Shown here piece by piece: positions 14,651 to 25,921 of a stretch of 64,000 nucleotides of DNA. Position numbers and translations under genes: made by a program. Origin of the DNA: Polychytrium aggregatum (lineage: Eukaryota; Chytridiomycota; Chytridiomycetes; Polychytriales); NCBI RefSeq assembly GCF_025602895.1, contig NW_026516247.1:62001-126000 (forward strand), read 5' to 3'. The notes beneath the pieces were generated by a model. The model searched no databases, had not been told where the DNA came from, and saw only the letters and a list, made by a program, of their open reading frames with translations. The stretch's first letter is position 1; each line of letters begins with the position of its first letter.

Positions 14651-17600
14651 CTACTTCTTGAGGAACATTTTACGAAAGTCATCCTGGGACTTTCCTTCCT
14701 TTGGGGCTCCCTTTTCGGCAGGGGTGGGTGCCAGCGGCTCATCGACGGCCATTGGCGATGCCGCTGGTGCAGCTTTAGGTTTGCGCGGCACATCGAGTCT
14801 CGGTTTGCGCTGCAGCACAGTTGGAAGACTGAAATCAAGACAAAGCTGATATCAGTTCGAGCTCCCACCGATGTTGGATTCAAAAGACAGGTATCCGAAT
14901 GGCGTTCGCCCAAGCGGCCGAGCCGCTACTCCTTTGCGATACATACAAGAAGCCGGCTTGCGCAGAGCTTGCAGCGGCAGCCGGAGCCGGAGCTCGCGTT
15001 TGAGCCGTTCCTTGGAAGCCAAGACCGGGGCGAGGCTTTTGCGTCGAGCCCCGAAAACCACCGGCGTTGTTATCGGGGGCGTTGACATTTCTGGAACAAG
15101 CGAACCGTCAGGAATCGACCGACGACCGACACACACAGCATCCGAGTGTGGTGCACGATATCTTGACGGAGCAGGCGTAATAAGCAAAGCACATGGCCCG
15201 GGAGAACACATACCTTGCGCCGCCTTTCTTTCCCTTGCTGTTGGGGTCGGAGACACTAACGGCAATCTTGCGGCCCTGGACCAGGCTGCCGTCCACCTGA
15301 AGGGCTATTTGCGCAGCTTCCTCGGTGTGGAATGCCACAAAGGCGAGTCCCCGTAGAGCTTGGTCTTGGGTACGCAGCAGGCGCACGCTCTTGATCTGGC
15401 CGGCCTTGGTTATCAAACTCGTCAGCAGGATCTTGGATGACACAATAGCATTGGGCTTATGCTGCCAGGACAATTCTCGCAGATCGGGAGCAGTCTGGGA
15501 TTGTTTACCTCTTTGAATAACTCGCGCAGATCGGCCTCGGTGAAGTCTTTCTTGGGCAAGTTGGCCACAAAGAGCTGCTTGGGATCGGCTTGATTGTGGC
15601 TGACATGTCATCGCATCCATTGCAGGCAAGGACACAGCAAGCAGCAGTGAGATGAGGCGCACACAATTAAGGAATGCTGGATCGAGCGCCAAAAACAAGC
15701 GATCGCTTGGGAAGGCAACACTTACCTCGCCTTGGCTCCAGGAGGGGCCGAGAGAGCGACGCCAACGAATCTGCCTGGCTCGATCTCGGTCTTGTCCAGA
15801 CTCAGGCTCTTGGATGCTGCCTCCTGGGACATGAAGTGCATAAAACAATTGTCAAGCAGACCGTCGAGCGCTGCTGTGGCGGGACTCGATCGTACGGGGC
15901 GAGAGAGTGGGCCGGTGCAAGAGCTATGCAATCGCAGCAAAGCCCTGGCAATCGACACGATACCTCGCTTTGGAACTCCAAGTAGGCAAAGTTGTTCAAG
16001 CCATTTCTGCTCTGCATAAGGCGGACTTCCTTGACAGCGCCAAACTACACAGGCCAAAAACGGAGGGCAAATTAGCCCATTCCAATCGTCCAGATGCGGT
16101 GCTTCGTTATTGGTGCGTGCGGGTGAACTCGGCGACATGCTCCTACCTGCGAAAAGATTTCGCGGAGTGTGCGCTGCCGCATGCTCTGCGACAGGTTCTT
16201 GATAAAGATCTTGTTTTTGATGTCAACATCGACAAAGTTCCATGTTCGCTGCAGCGGAATGCAACGGAGCACCTTCATGACCTTGCCAGGGGCAATCAGA
16301 ACCTCGTGCTCGGCGCTTGCCGAGCGACACGATGCCTGCGATAGACAGGATGAGCGCCGGTTGGTCGACAACAAGCGTCAAGCGTGGCTTGCGCGACTGA
16401 AGCTCTCTGGCGGTCCTTGACCCAGCGAGCCTTTCGAACTCACCACATCGTAGAATTCAATTAGGGTCTCTGGTTCGTTGGTGTCGGGATCCACGATAGG
16501 GATGATGTCTTTGATGTGCCCGTGCTGCAGCAGAGCAGAGGTACGGCGGTAAGCGGTTGTTGGATCCGTGCTGTGAATCCGTGCTGTGGATGCAGTCGCA
16601 GCAGCGCTAGCGCTCACCTCTGAGAAATGCTCCTCCAGTTGGGCCTCAGTCCACTCGCCCTGGTAGCCTGAGCAACAAACCATATTGCCAGCCATGGACC
16701 TGGTGTTGGCCGAATTCACGACAGACAGTTACAAAGTCGCAGAGCCGATAAACATGCCCGTCTCTCCCAGCCGAGCATCCGCATCTTCCAAACAATCTGT
16801 CTGAATTGCGTTGCATGAAATGATTGAGAGCTACTCACTGATCAACGGGCTTGAATTGGTCTTCCTCCTCAGTCTCTCGTTCAACTACTTCAAACGGTCA
16901 GTCAGAAGCTCATTAGGCACTCGGCGAAAGACACCCGACAACGAATAATAGAATGCCCAAAATAAAGCCAGTCCCGAGCCGGCGACCACGAACACATCGG
17001 TATGAATGGGGAATCATCGGCTCGCAAGTGTGAATCAACCCACCTTTCTGTCGCTTTTCGACTGCGAAATCGTCATCGCCGGCATGAGCTCGCTTATTTT
17101 GCCTTTCCTTGAGCTTGTCCTGCTCGCGCCGTCGGAGACGATACGTTCGTTCGCGATCTTTCTGCCTCTGGGTCTTTTTGGCCTCGCGTTCCGCAAGCTC
17201 GGCTTCCATCTGCGCTTGGACTTCGAGAGCCTTGGCTTCCTGTTGGCGACGAAGACGACACCAGCAGGGGCAAGAAATCAACGCCTGCTCTGTCTTGATC
17301 CAGTCCGCCCGACTGCCGATGGCGGTCATTTCGTGTCCATGGTATCTTTGCAAACATGCGGTCCGCCAATGATGAAGAAATTCCCACCTTTTGGCGCTGA
17401 AGCTCCACCGCCCGCGTCTCCTTCTTGATGCGGTTATACGCCTCGTAGTAGGATTCGATTGATCCACTTTCCTGTTCAAAGGACAGCCAGGCCGTGAAGA
17501 TGGTCTCTGGCCAATCGGTTTTGTGGTTGACAGCGACCTTGAAGAGGCCGACGATTTCGCTTGCGGCTGCACCGAGGTTTCTGGCCGGCAAATTGGCGAT

Positions 17601-20600
17601 CCACAGCGCAGCAATTCGACTGTAAGCCAAAGAGCTCGCCTAGAACGCAGTAGAGCGATGACCTGCCATGCTGCCCACCTCATGAACTCAATGTAGTCCA
17701 GCCACAGCGTGCTCGACTTGCTGTTTTGTTCGACGAGCTCCTTGTAAAGAGAGCGAGCCCTGTCGGTCTCGCCAAATACACGGTGCTAGAGAAGTGTTGA
17801 TATGGTGGATACGTAGGCGTGCAGCAAGCCAGCGTGCCAAGCAGAGTACTGTCCGTGAGGACAGCGTGGCTCAACTGCGACCGATACCTCGAGACGGATC
17901 CAGCTGCGCTGGAGACGATAGTAGGGGTCGCCGGGAGGCAAATCTGCAATCCCGATGAGGCGTGGAAGGTGTCAGATGCCAGTCGCATGCGCAACTTGAA
18001 CAAAGCAATGGACAAGCGAGTGTGCTTGTGATCACATCCAAAATATAGACACCAGCAAGAGAACGTGTGCAGTCCGTACGATACGCACGCTGGGCAATCG
18101 ACGAAATCGAGTCCTGATATATCTGTCGAATGGTGTCCATGGCTTCCTGGTTCAAATGTCCTAGAATCGCCAAAGGGCAACATTGGAGTTTCATGCATAT
18201 GGCAAAGTCAATAGGAGAACACCACAATAGCTCCGAAACAGACCCTGAGTGATGCTTTAAATCAGAGGAGCCACAAGGATAAGCACAAGCTGGGACTGGC
18301 TGGAGCTGCAGTTGATATCCGCAGCCGATGCCTCACCTGGCCCGGCGGTCAGCCGACGGCGATGAAACGCAATTCGCGCCTCGCAGATCTTCACCAGATC
18401 GTCAATGTTTGAATTGGCCGAGAGAAAGCCGATGGCGCGCCGGAAGGTATCTGCAGCAACGCAAACCAACAATCATCAGCGACATGCCGCTGCGGAGAGG
18501 CGGCTCGCTCTGGCTAGCGACCTGCATGCCACCTGAAACCAGAGTGGCCGAACGCTGCAAAGGACCGTGGCCGACCTTCGACTTCCTCTGTCGTGGCAAA
18601 CTCTTCCTGCAATTCGGCGTGGATGTGAGAAGTCCGTGAGCAAGCAAGTTCAATGCACCTCCACGGCCAACGCAAGACTGACAGACACAGAGTGCAGTGG
18701 AATGGCCTCATACCTGCGCCCTCAAGAGGTGGCCCCATAAGTCTACAGACCACGAGCAATTGCGAACGGCCCTGTTGGCGACAGAGAGAATCACATTGGC
18801 GATTCTCATGTTTGCCATCTAGTTGCATGATCGCGACAGGGGCAAATAGACACAGCGGTAAGTACACTCTGGCTACTCGATGCTTTGGAATGGCTGACAG
18901 ACCGCAACACTCACCAGAAAGGAGATAAAAAGATCCCAGGGCATGGGATGCAGACAGTGGACCGTCACAGCCCTCTCGAACAAAAGGCGCACACGCATTT
19001 TGTTGACGGGCTTGACGGTTTTCTCGTAGTCAATGTAGTCGACGAATTCGGCAAGCCCCAACTTGGACTCAGACTGAAGGACGACCATCAAGACAGCAGA
19101 AGGAGATAGGGGAGCGCGAGTCAGCGAATCTGTTTGCGACCGAACATTGGCGACAGGTCTCGAGGCCGTGCTCAAGAGAGGCGATGTTACCAGGCGGCGT
19201 TCATAGGGCTCCCGAGCCTCAAACTCGGCTTTTGCCTTGCTGTAGCTCGGCTGGGCCGATCGCAAGCGTTTTTCGTAGTTTGCGCCGTCGTACTTTGTCT
19301 CGAAGGAGGAGTACTTTGAGAACGTTTCATCGATTTCTGGATCGAATCGGAGAAGGGTGAGCACGACATTTGGATGGGATGGGCCATACGAGAACCCCGA
19401 GAGATACGATCGAGCCCGCCCTTGAAGGGGATATTGGGCAAGCATTCGAAGGAACCTCGGCAAGCGGCTTACCCTGGTGAGGGACCTGCAGTCGTTTGAG
19501 CAGCACATGTCGAACTGTCTCGACTGACCTTCATAGATGGATGGGTTCGCGATGGCGAGCACAACGGTAAGTACATCGGGTAGTCGACCAAGTGATGATT
19601 GCTTGTGTTCAGCAACACGACACTGACAACGGGGCTGCTGCGATAGAGATACAGAGCGGTCCTTCTTACGATTGGCCATTCTGGAGCCCAGGCGAGCGAC
19701 AAGGGATACGGGGCATTAGCTTCCAATGGACTGTTGGGCCATATTGCCGCCCAGAGGCCCATGGAAGAGCACAGATCGCAGCGCCATGCCTGTGGTGACC
19801 TACCTCCAGAAGCCGGACTTCGAAGCGAAAGTGAATGGTCCACACTTGCTGGCCCTGATGGCGGATGGTGGGTTAGGCAAACGCAGTCCACGGCGATATG
19901 GGCACCTCACCCGCAAAGCTTCCTGTTTGATATGGCGGGATGCAGCAACCACCCGTCCCTCTCACCTCGGTCGGATGCAGCTCTACAGCGTTAACGGCCC
20001 GTCCGCAAACTTCTCGGACTTGATCCAATGCGATCCAGCGATCCGATACGAGATACGGATGCTTTCGAATGCCCAATTCCCCGTCGTGGCTGAGATGATC
20101 TTCGTCGCCTTCGTCGCCGTCCTCGTCATCGCTGTCGTCGATATCCTCGTGTACGAGCTTGAGCCCGTGGCTGACGAGATACTCGTTGCAGACAAATCGC
20201 AAGTAGGCCGCCCACACTCGTACAGCTATCAAAGTCCATCGGTTTGTGATCCGAAACAAGCGCCGTTAGCGTATATGCAGCTATGCCCCCCCCATCCTCA
20301 TGTCTCGATGAGACCTCGCTAGATGCGTACAAAAATAGTCTTGAATCGCCCGATCGAAGAGCGCCGCCGCGGCCTGCTTTCCAGATATGCTTGAGTCCAG
20401 GCGACAGAGGTCGTCGATCCACTCGAGCCACAGGTCTGCAATAATAGGCGTCAGTCCCGGTTGCCAAGGCGATGCAACCCTCATCCGACAGCCGACAGCG
20501 TGCGCGGGCCACAGCGGTAGCCTCGGCAGCTGGCGAGGACCGATCTTGCTCACCTTCTGTAAGGGGGTAGTACGTGCTCATGGCCTCTCTGGCTCCCTGG

Positions 20601-21123
20601 AGTCGATTGGGTTCGGCGGTGCTTTGCAAGAGTCGGATGCGCTTAATGTGAAGCTCGTATTGATATGGGTTGGCAAGGAGCTGAAGAGATTGCCGTTCGG
20701 ATCGAGCATGGGACAAGGAAGGCGGTCGTCGTCAGAGACCTGAAACAGTCCCATCCGAGACAATCGACAAATACATTCAGGTGGACGAATCTTGCTCGCG
20801 ATGACACTTACGCTCTCATCGAGCTGCTTGAGCTCGGGGTTCTCCTCGCCCATACCGGTCGGCGCAGGGACCGAAGCGCCAAAAGCGACATCGAGCGGCA
20901 TTGGCGAGGCTTCATCAGGCCCAGCCACCGACTGGCGATTGTTTTCCGAGACTTCCGCTGAACCGGGTTGCTTGGGAGCCAGGTCGGCCATCGAGGCGTC
21001 GAGGTTGTCATCGCCGTCGCTGTCCGAGTCGGATGTATCGGTGGAAATGTCGTCGATAAAGCCAGGATCGTGCGGTGGATCCTGATCACCTTCATCGTCA
21101 CTGTGAGCGTATCTGTCTGCCAT
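14651..21123 (-). CDS. SART3: SART3/Prp24-like U4/U6 snRNP recycling factor
   Basis: SART3/Prp24 binds U6 (and U6atac) RNA and re-anneals it with U4 (U4atac) after splicing. This is a multi-exon minus-strand gene. It starts MADRYAHSDDEGDQDPPHDP at 21123, an acidic low-complexity N-terminus. HAT (half-TPR) repeats follow, for example LLANPYQYELHIKRIRLLQS (about 20.68 kb), DLWLEWIDDLCRLDS (20.45 kb), DETFSKYSSFETKYDGANYE (19.32 kb) and LFKVAVNHKTDWPETIFTAW (17.5 kb). A basic Arg/Lys/Glu helix lies near 17.1 kb. Three RRMs follow: RRM1 16.7-16.27 kb, RRM2 starting NKIFIKNLSQSMRQRTLREI at 16.22 kb, and RRM3 starting KQLFVANLPKKDFTEADLRE at 15.57 kb. The last residues, SQDDFRKMFLKK, are the Lsm-interaction motif, which makes the identification secure. 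A LINE is inserted head-to-head within a few hundred bp of the start. Confidence 0.93.
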
Positions 21124-21551
21124 GGGCGGTAGATGGCGGACGGGAATGGATTGTTGAGGGATGATCTGGTCGAGCCGGATCTGGTCGCGCTGGATCTGGG
21201 GTCAGCCGCTCTCGCCTGAACTCGATTTCGCGGGATTCCGACCGAGAGAGAATACACATACCAACGGATATCGACCTCCCGCCGGGTTTCCATTGTGGGG
21301 GGACACTGGTGCATTGGCTGGAGCCGGTTCGGCACGATCATGCTGCGGATTGGTCTCGGGCATTTTCTGCTGATTGCCCACATCGCTTCATCATCACCCC
21401 CCGACCCCGGCTTTCACCTGATCTCGATTTTTCGGGAATCTTGAGAGAGCGAGACGTGATAGTAAACCTCACACTACCCCCAACGACCGCCCCCTCCCCG
21501 AGAGGGACTGGTCCTAGACTCCCCCCCATTCAACCAGCTCGCCGAAGAGCC

Positions 21552-22796
21552 ATGCCAGCGGCGACTCCTGCGGTGCCCCAACCCCCCAGAGGCGCGGTCC
21601 CTATAGAGGGCCAGCTCGCCATCTTTCTGCCCCCTGACCTCGAAACCCTCACCGACAAGGCCCTCAAACAGGCCTGCAAGGAACGAGGTCTCGCTGTCAC
21701 TGGATCCAAGAAAGACCGAGAGAACCGCCTCAACCAATGGAGGTTGAGCCAAGGGGCCGATCCGGCCCAAGATCACACCGCTCCTGAAGTGGCTGACCAG
21801 CCTCCAGCCGAAGACGAAACCGCCGACTTCGAAGACATGGCCGAGCCTCCCGGCCTTGAACAGACCGTCGCCCGTCCATCCGCCCTGACCACTCCAACCC
21901 TCGTAGAGAGAAGGCGTGAAGCGGCTGGGGACCGAAGTGGGCTGTCCATGCGAAACAGCCTCAACTACCTTGCTGCCGAGATCTTGGCGGAATCTCGAGA
22001 ATCCCCCCGCGATCAGGCCAAGACCGCGAGGGAGCTCTTCAACGCAGCATGGCGACTGGCCAGCACCGTTGGCGAACTTAGATATGCCGCTCAACACATC
22101 CCGGTTGAGAAGATGTCCCCCGAGCTCTGGAGGACAGTGTTCCCCGAGCTCCAGCACACTGTGGAATGCCAAGTGTGCAAGTCCAACGCCACCTCGACCT
22201 GGACGCCCATCAAGAATGGCCAAGAGGTCCAGCTCCGGTGCCCCAACGTCCTCGACGGCACTCCCTGCCGCGGACAGATGCCAGCCCTGGTGTTCTGGGG
22301 CAGAATGACCCGCTCATCCAACCAAGATAGAGCGAGATACCTCGTAGCAGCCGAGTCGGTCCTAGGATCGAAAAAAGCCACCTTCTACCAACGCTGTGGC
22401 CTCAAGATCCAAGAGCATACACAGGCGAGGATCGAAGCCCAGCACAGACCAGCAGCTATCAACGGGATAGGGAAGATCTCCTATGCCCAGGCGGTGGCGG
22501 GCAAGGCAAACAACGCTGAGCCAGCCGCTCGGCGAGACGAGGATGCACGCCCAGACCCCAGAAAAGCTAGCCAAGCAAAACCACATCGCCCTCCTGGAGA
22601 ACCTCATGGGCAAGTTCGTGGCCCAGCTCCAAAACGCCCTGAATGTGGCCCTGGCCGAGAAGCACAACCCTCCCACGGCAGAAGAAACCAGACACACGGA
22701 GGGTGCGCTCAACGCCCTCATCAAAGAAGGACTGGAGCTCTCGAACTCGAGCAAAGTCATCTTCAAGGCGGCCCGAGAGCAACAACGGGAGGCTGA
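21552..22796 (+). CDS. LINE ORF1, first frame: SAP-domain protein
   Basis: The ATG at 21552 begins MPAATPAVPQPPRGAVPIEG. Residues 30-65 (LETLTDKALKQACKERGLAV, then TGSKKDRENRLNQW) form a SAP-like DNA-binding motif. Residues about 204-241 have a Cys-x2-Cys ... Cys-x8-Cys zinc ribbon (ECQVCKSN ... CPNVLDGTPC). The conserved-looking stretch ends around ISYAQAVAGKANNAEPAARR. After about 22560 this frame turns Arg/Gly/Pro-rich, while the +1 frame becomes protein-like. The real ORF1 product probably spans both frames, either through a one-base mutation in this copy or through ribosomal frameshifting. ORF1 proteins of LINEs bind the element RNA. Confidence 0.6.
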   Translation: MPAATPAVPQPPRGAVPIEGQLAIFLPPDLETLTDKALKQACKERGLAVTGSKKDRENRLNQWRLSQGADPAQDHTAPEVADQPPAEDETADFEDMAEPPGLEQTVARPSALTTPTLVERRREAAGDRSGLSMRNSLNYLAAEILAESRESPRDQAKTARELFNAAWRLASTVGELRYAAQHIPVEKMSPELWRTVFPELQHTVECQVCKSNATSTWTPIKNGQEVQLRCPNVLDGTPCRGQMPALVFWGRMTRSSNQDRARYLVAAESVLGSKKATFYQRCGLKIQEHTQARIEAQHRPAAINGIGKISYAQAVAGKANNAEPAARRDEDARPDPRKASQAKPHRPPGEPHGQVRGPAPKRPECGPGREAQPSHGRRNQTHGGCAQRPHQRRTGALELEQSHLQGGPRATTGG

Positions 22797-23757
22797 GAAA
22801 ACCAGAGAGAAAGCCCCCACTCCCCCTTCCCGCACATCACAGGACACCAAGCCTAAGCCGATGGGACATGTACCCGCGGCGAAACCAAAGCCGCAAGAAA
22901 TTGCCACACGCATCGCCCTGCAGCCCCAGATCAAGCAGCCAAAGCTGTGGATAGGCATGCTCCAAGGTGCGCGCCAGAAAACGAGACCCGCGGCCATCAG
23001 TGGTAGCATCGAGAATGCTGACCTCGAAAGCCCAATGCTGAGAGATAAGTTCTCAAGAACCAAACGGTTGTACTTCAAGGGAATCCAGGCCATGAGCCTG
23101 AAGCTCATCCGAACGGCCCTCAAGGGATGCGGCATTGACGACAGAAAGATCGCCGACATCTCATTCCACGGGCGAGACATTATCGATCTCCTCCTCTGGG
23201 ACAGCCGAGACGCAGACGCAATCATCAAGTCCCTCTGCAAACCCCCAGGACGACGGCCGGTGGTGACCCACCTCCCGAACTTCAACCCTGCAGCTCCACC
23301 GGTCAAAATGACATCGCCCCAAGACAAGCGCAACCATATGCGCAGGTTCCTGTATGCCTCGGTGACCCAAGCAGCCCGTGCACGCGGAATGACGGTCGTC
23401 CGAGACATCCAGATGCGAGTGCCCAGAGAACATCGGCCCGAGTTCGATCGGCTTCTGGCGCTGGTCCGACGAGGACTGACGATCGACAAGGACAGCGTCA
23501 GGGTCGACCCACGGGAATACCCCGTGGCGGAGAACATCCGCAACAGCCCCCGCCAGCGCGAAGAAGCACAGACCACCCCAAGCCAACGAGCTATAGAAGT
23601 GGAAGCGGAGCCTGAGACGCAGCAACAGACAGACCTACCGGCCGAGACGGTACCCGAAGCGCTTCGGAGCTCGTCAGACCTGGTCGAGGGGGTGATCGAA
23701 AGGTCATACCAGATTCATACTGAGGCCGAAGCGGCGGGGGCCGCAGAGCGATTATGA
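22483..23757 (+). CDS. LINE ORF1, second frame: C-terminal part
   Basis: The open frame is +1 relative to the first ORF1 frame and overlaps it by 314 bases. From about 22560 it reads as a good helical protein (EKLAKQNHIALLENLMGKFV and following), then a Lys/Pro-rich hinge, then a folded-looking domain near 23040-23480 (IRTALKGCGIDDRKIADISF, DIIDLLLWDSRDADAIIKSL), typical of nucleic-acid-binding ORF1 C-termini. It ends in TGA at 23755-23757, which overlaps the ATG of ORF2. The ATG at 22483 may not be used if this is reached by frameshift. Confidence 0.55.
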   Translation: MPRRWRARQTTLSQPLGETRMHAQTPEKLAKQNHIALLENLMGKFVAQLQNALNVALAEKHNPPTAEETRHTEGALNALIKEGLELSNSSKVIFKAAREQQREAEKTREKAPTPPSRTSQDTKPKPMGHVPAAKPKPQEIATRIALQPQIKQPKLWIGMLQGARQKTRPAAISGSIENADLESPMLRDKFSRTKRLYFKGIQAMSLKLIRTALKGCGIDDRKIADISFHGRDIIDLLLWDSRDADAIIKSLCKPPGRRPVVTHLPNFNPAAPPVKMTSPQDKRNHMRRFLYASVTQAARARGMTVVRDIQMRVPREHRPEFDRLLALVRRGLTIDKDSVRVDPREYPVAENIRNSPRQREEAQTTPSQRAIEVEAEPETQQQTDLPAETVPEALRSSSDLVEGVIERSYQIHTEAEAAGAAERL

Positions 23758-25736
23758 ATCAGCCCCACGACGAAGGAGACGCTGAGGTCAAGACCAACCT
23801 CACCGTCGCATCCTTTAACGTAAATGGTCAAAGCACCGAGGATGGTGTCTCCACGGAGCACACCATCCGAGAGATCCTGAAGAACGAAGGAGTAGACTTC
23901 ATCGCAATTCAGGAAACGAAACTGGCACCGGAAGCGCGGAACCCCTTGGCCAAGGTCACAGCCCATGAGGCCCGTCGAACAGACAGCCTGGGCGGTGGAC
24001 TGGCGCTGGTGTTCAACCCCGAGACAATCGATCCCGACGACCTGAACATCGAAGAGACCGACGAGGGAAAGCTGTACATGTGGATCAGGTACGGCACCAG
24101 AACATACATCGGAAACTTTTATATCCCCCACCCGGTGAAGACCGAAGAGTTTGCGCAAGCGGTACAGTCGATTGAAAAGTATGCGCGGATGCCCAATGCC
24201 CAAGTCATCGGGATGGGAGACTTCAACCTGTCGCTGAGCGACCTCAACGGCGGAAGGGTGATAAACAGAGCCAAGGAGACCGCCCTCACGACCACCCTGC
24301 GGAGAGCCAGGATGAAAATCATCCCACCGGCAGCGATCCCGACCCCAACTCGGATCCGGGGTAACCGAAGATCGACCATCGACTATATCTTTGTGTCGGA
24401 AGCGGAAGCCAACAACGACCCGCTCCTCAAGGTGGACATGGAGGGACAATACCTCATATCCGACCACCGCCTGATCTGGACCACTGTGAAACTCACGAGG
24501 AGTGTGTACCCAAAAGCCGACAACTGGCAGTGGAACCTCAGACTCCTCGAGAACCCGGAGGTCTGGGAAACGTACAAGTGCTCCATTGAGCGAATAAGCG
24601 GCCTAGTCTTAAACGAGATAGAGAGGCTTCTCCAGCCCATCCACGACGGCACCGAGATACCCATCAGCCAGGCGGAAACACAACTGGCCATGGACCAAGC
24701 ATGGGAAGTCATCAAGAATGCAATCAACACGGTGGCAGATAGCGTCCTGGGTCGATACTCGGCCAAGACAGTGACGAGGGTGTTCAAGACCTTCGTTCGG
24801 CCCATGCTCGAGTATGGACTGACCCTCAAAGTGCTCACGAAGCAGCAAGCCGTGATACTCAGACGAGCACAGATGCACTGTCTGACCCGACTCTTCAGAG
24901 TGGTGCGGAACACGTCCTACGGAGCGATGCACCTCGGATGCGGACTCATCACCCTGCCCAACCGCCTCAAGCAGCTGGCCCTCCAGAACCGAGCCGTCTG
25001 GGAAGACCGTCTGGACCACAACGACAAGATGGTCTCGATGGTGCTGAGATATTCCCGTACCCAGCCCAGCCTGATGGATGCATCCCTCGGCTCCCAGTTC
25101 TACCTCGACGAGTACTGGCGGCAGCTGATCGTGCTGAAAGAGCAGTGCCAGCCGGACTACCCGATGAAGGAGCTGTTCAGGAATGGCTACTACCAGCTCC
25201 CAGGGCCACCAGTCAAGCTGCAGATTCACATCGAGGACGCGCAAGGCTTCGACAGGTCAAAGGAACTGACCTCGGCCCGCACCGTGACGACGACCATGTC
25301 GGGACTGTGGGCCGAGCGAGGGCCCAAGAGAGATCGATACTATCACAACATGATGGTAAGATGGACCCTCGGTGCCTTCCCCGGACACCCGTATGGCCAC
25401 TATCGGCTGTGCATCTCCTGCACGAAGAGCCGAGGAGAGTTCGTCGCGATGTGCCGGACCCACACCCAGAGCTGCGTCGGAAGAGGCGGCTCGTGGCAAC
25501 GGATAGTGGACGAGCTCAAGCTGCGGCACCCCGAGTGGCAAGAAAGCGGCCACGAAAAGGTCGGTCCGATCGATAAGCTCCTGGACCTGACGAACGTAGT
25601 GGGTTACTACGAGCTGGATGGCATGAGAAGGCTCAACTGGCAAGACCCGGATGTACACCTCCTGTGGCGAACACTCCGAAGGGTGTTCAAGACGCTGATC
25701 ATCGCCAAGGCGGGGTGGAAACCCCCCAGGCGATAG
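23754..25736 (+). CDS. LINE ORF2: endonuclease domain, RT core deleted in frame
   Basis: 660 aa. Residues about 14-245 form an endonuclease/exonuclease/phosphatase domain: LTVASFNVNG, FIAIQETKL (metal-binding Glu), GMGDFNLSL, RRSTIDYIFV and the C-terminal SDHRLIW with its catalytic Asp-His. A linker runs to about residue 337 (VADSVLGRYSAK). The next residues, VFKTFVRPMLEYGLTL, normally follow the RT palm at its C-terminal end. The RT core with its Tyr-x-Asp-Asp active site is absent, and the junction near 24766-24772 leaves no frameshift. A C-terminal Cys/His cluster, LCISC ... CRTHTQSC near residue 570, is the LINE zinc knuckle. The start ATG overlaps the ORF1 stop (ATGA). Confidence 0.85.
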   Translation: MNQPHDEGDAEVKTNLTVASFNVNGQSTEDGVSTEHTIREILKNEGVDFIAIQETKLAPEARNPLAKVTAHEARRTDSLGGGLALVFNPETIDPDDLNIEETDEGKLYMWIRYGTRTYIGNFYIPHPVKTEEFAQAVQSIEKYARMPNAQVIGMGDFNLSLSDLNGGRVINRAKETALTTTLRRARMKIIPPAAIPTPTRIRGNRRSTIDYIFVSEAEANNDPLLKVDMEGQYLISDHRLIWTTVKLTRSVYPKADNWQWNLRLLENPEVWETYKCSIERISGLVLNEIERLLQPIHDGTEIPISQAETQLAMDQAWEVIKNAINTVADSVLGRYSAKTVTRVFKTFVRPMLEYGLTLKVLTKQQAVILRRAQMHCLTRLFRVVRNTSYGAMHLGCGLITLPNRLKQLALQNRAVWEDRLDHNDKMVSMVLRYSRTQPSLMDASLGSQFYLDEYWRQLIVLKEQCQPDYPMKELFRNGYYQLPGPPVKLQIHIEDAQGFDRSKELTSARTVTTTMSGLWAERGPKRDRYYHNMMVRWTLGAFPGHPYGHYRLCISCTKSRGEFVAMCRTHTQSCVGRGGSWQRIVDELKLRHPEWQESGHEKVGPIDKLLDLTNVVGYYELDGMRRLNWQDPDVHLLWRTLRRVFKTLIIAKAGWKPPRR

Positions 25737-25921
25737 GCGGCATGGTCGAAGCAGAGCGAGAGATGAGGGCATATAGCTTTCATCGAACGCAAACTGCCCA
25801 TTAGGCCAATTTGGACTCGATTTTTCAATCTCTCTTTTTCTTTTTCTTTTTCTTTCCCCCATGTACTGCTAGGGCCGACCAGGTCTTGATAGCTTTTAAG
25901 TGAAATATAAAAAAAAAAAAA

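Larger units (their letters stand above)
21325..25921 (+). mobile_element. Non-LTR retrotransposon (LINE) with poly(A) tail, RT-deleted
   Basis: The order is 5' leader, ORF1 (two overlapping frames), ORF2 with an apurinic-type endonuclease, a 3' UTR with a CTTTTT-rich tract (about 25826-25856), then 13 A residues at 25909-25921. The right end is firm (poly(A)); the left end is estimated and could be anywhere between about 21200 and 21450. No perfect target-site duplication was found, although ctggtg-attggc-gga occurs on both sides in diverged form (about 21306 and 25922). ORF2 goes straight from endonuclease and linker to the post-RT thumb and Cys/His region, so the catalytic RT core is gone. 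The copy must be non-autonomous. Confidence 0.88.

Noticed and set aside
21474-23576. Minus-strand open frames antisense to the LINE
   Set aside because: They are mirror frames of ORF1; the plus-strand domains (SAP, zinc ribbon, endonuclease) establish the coding strand.
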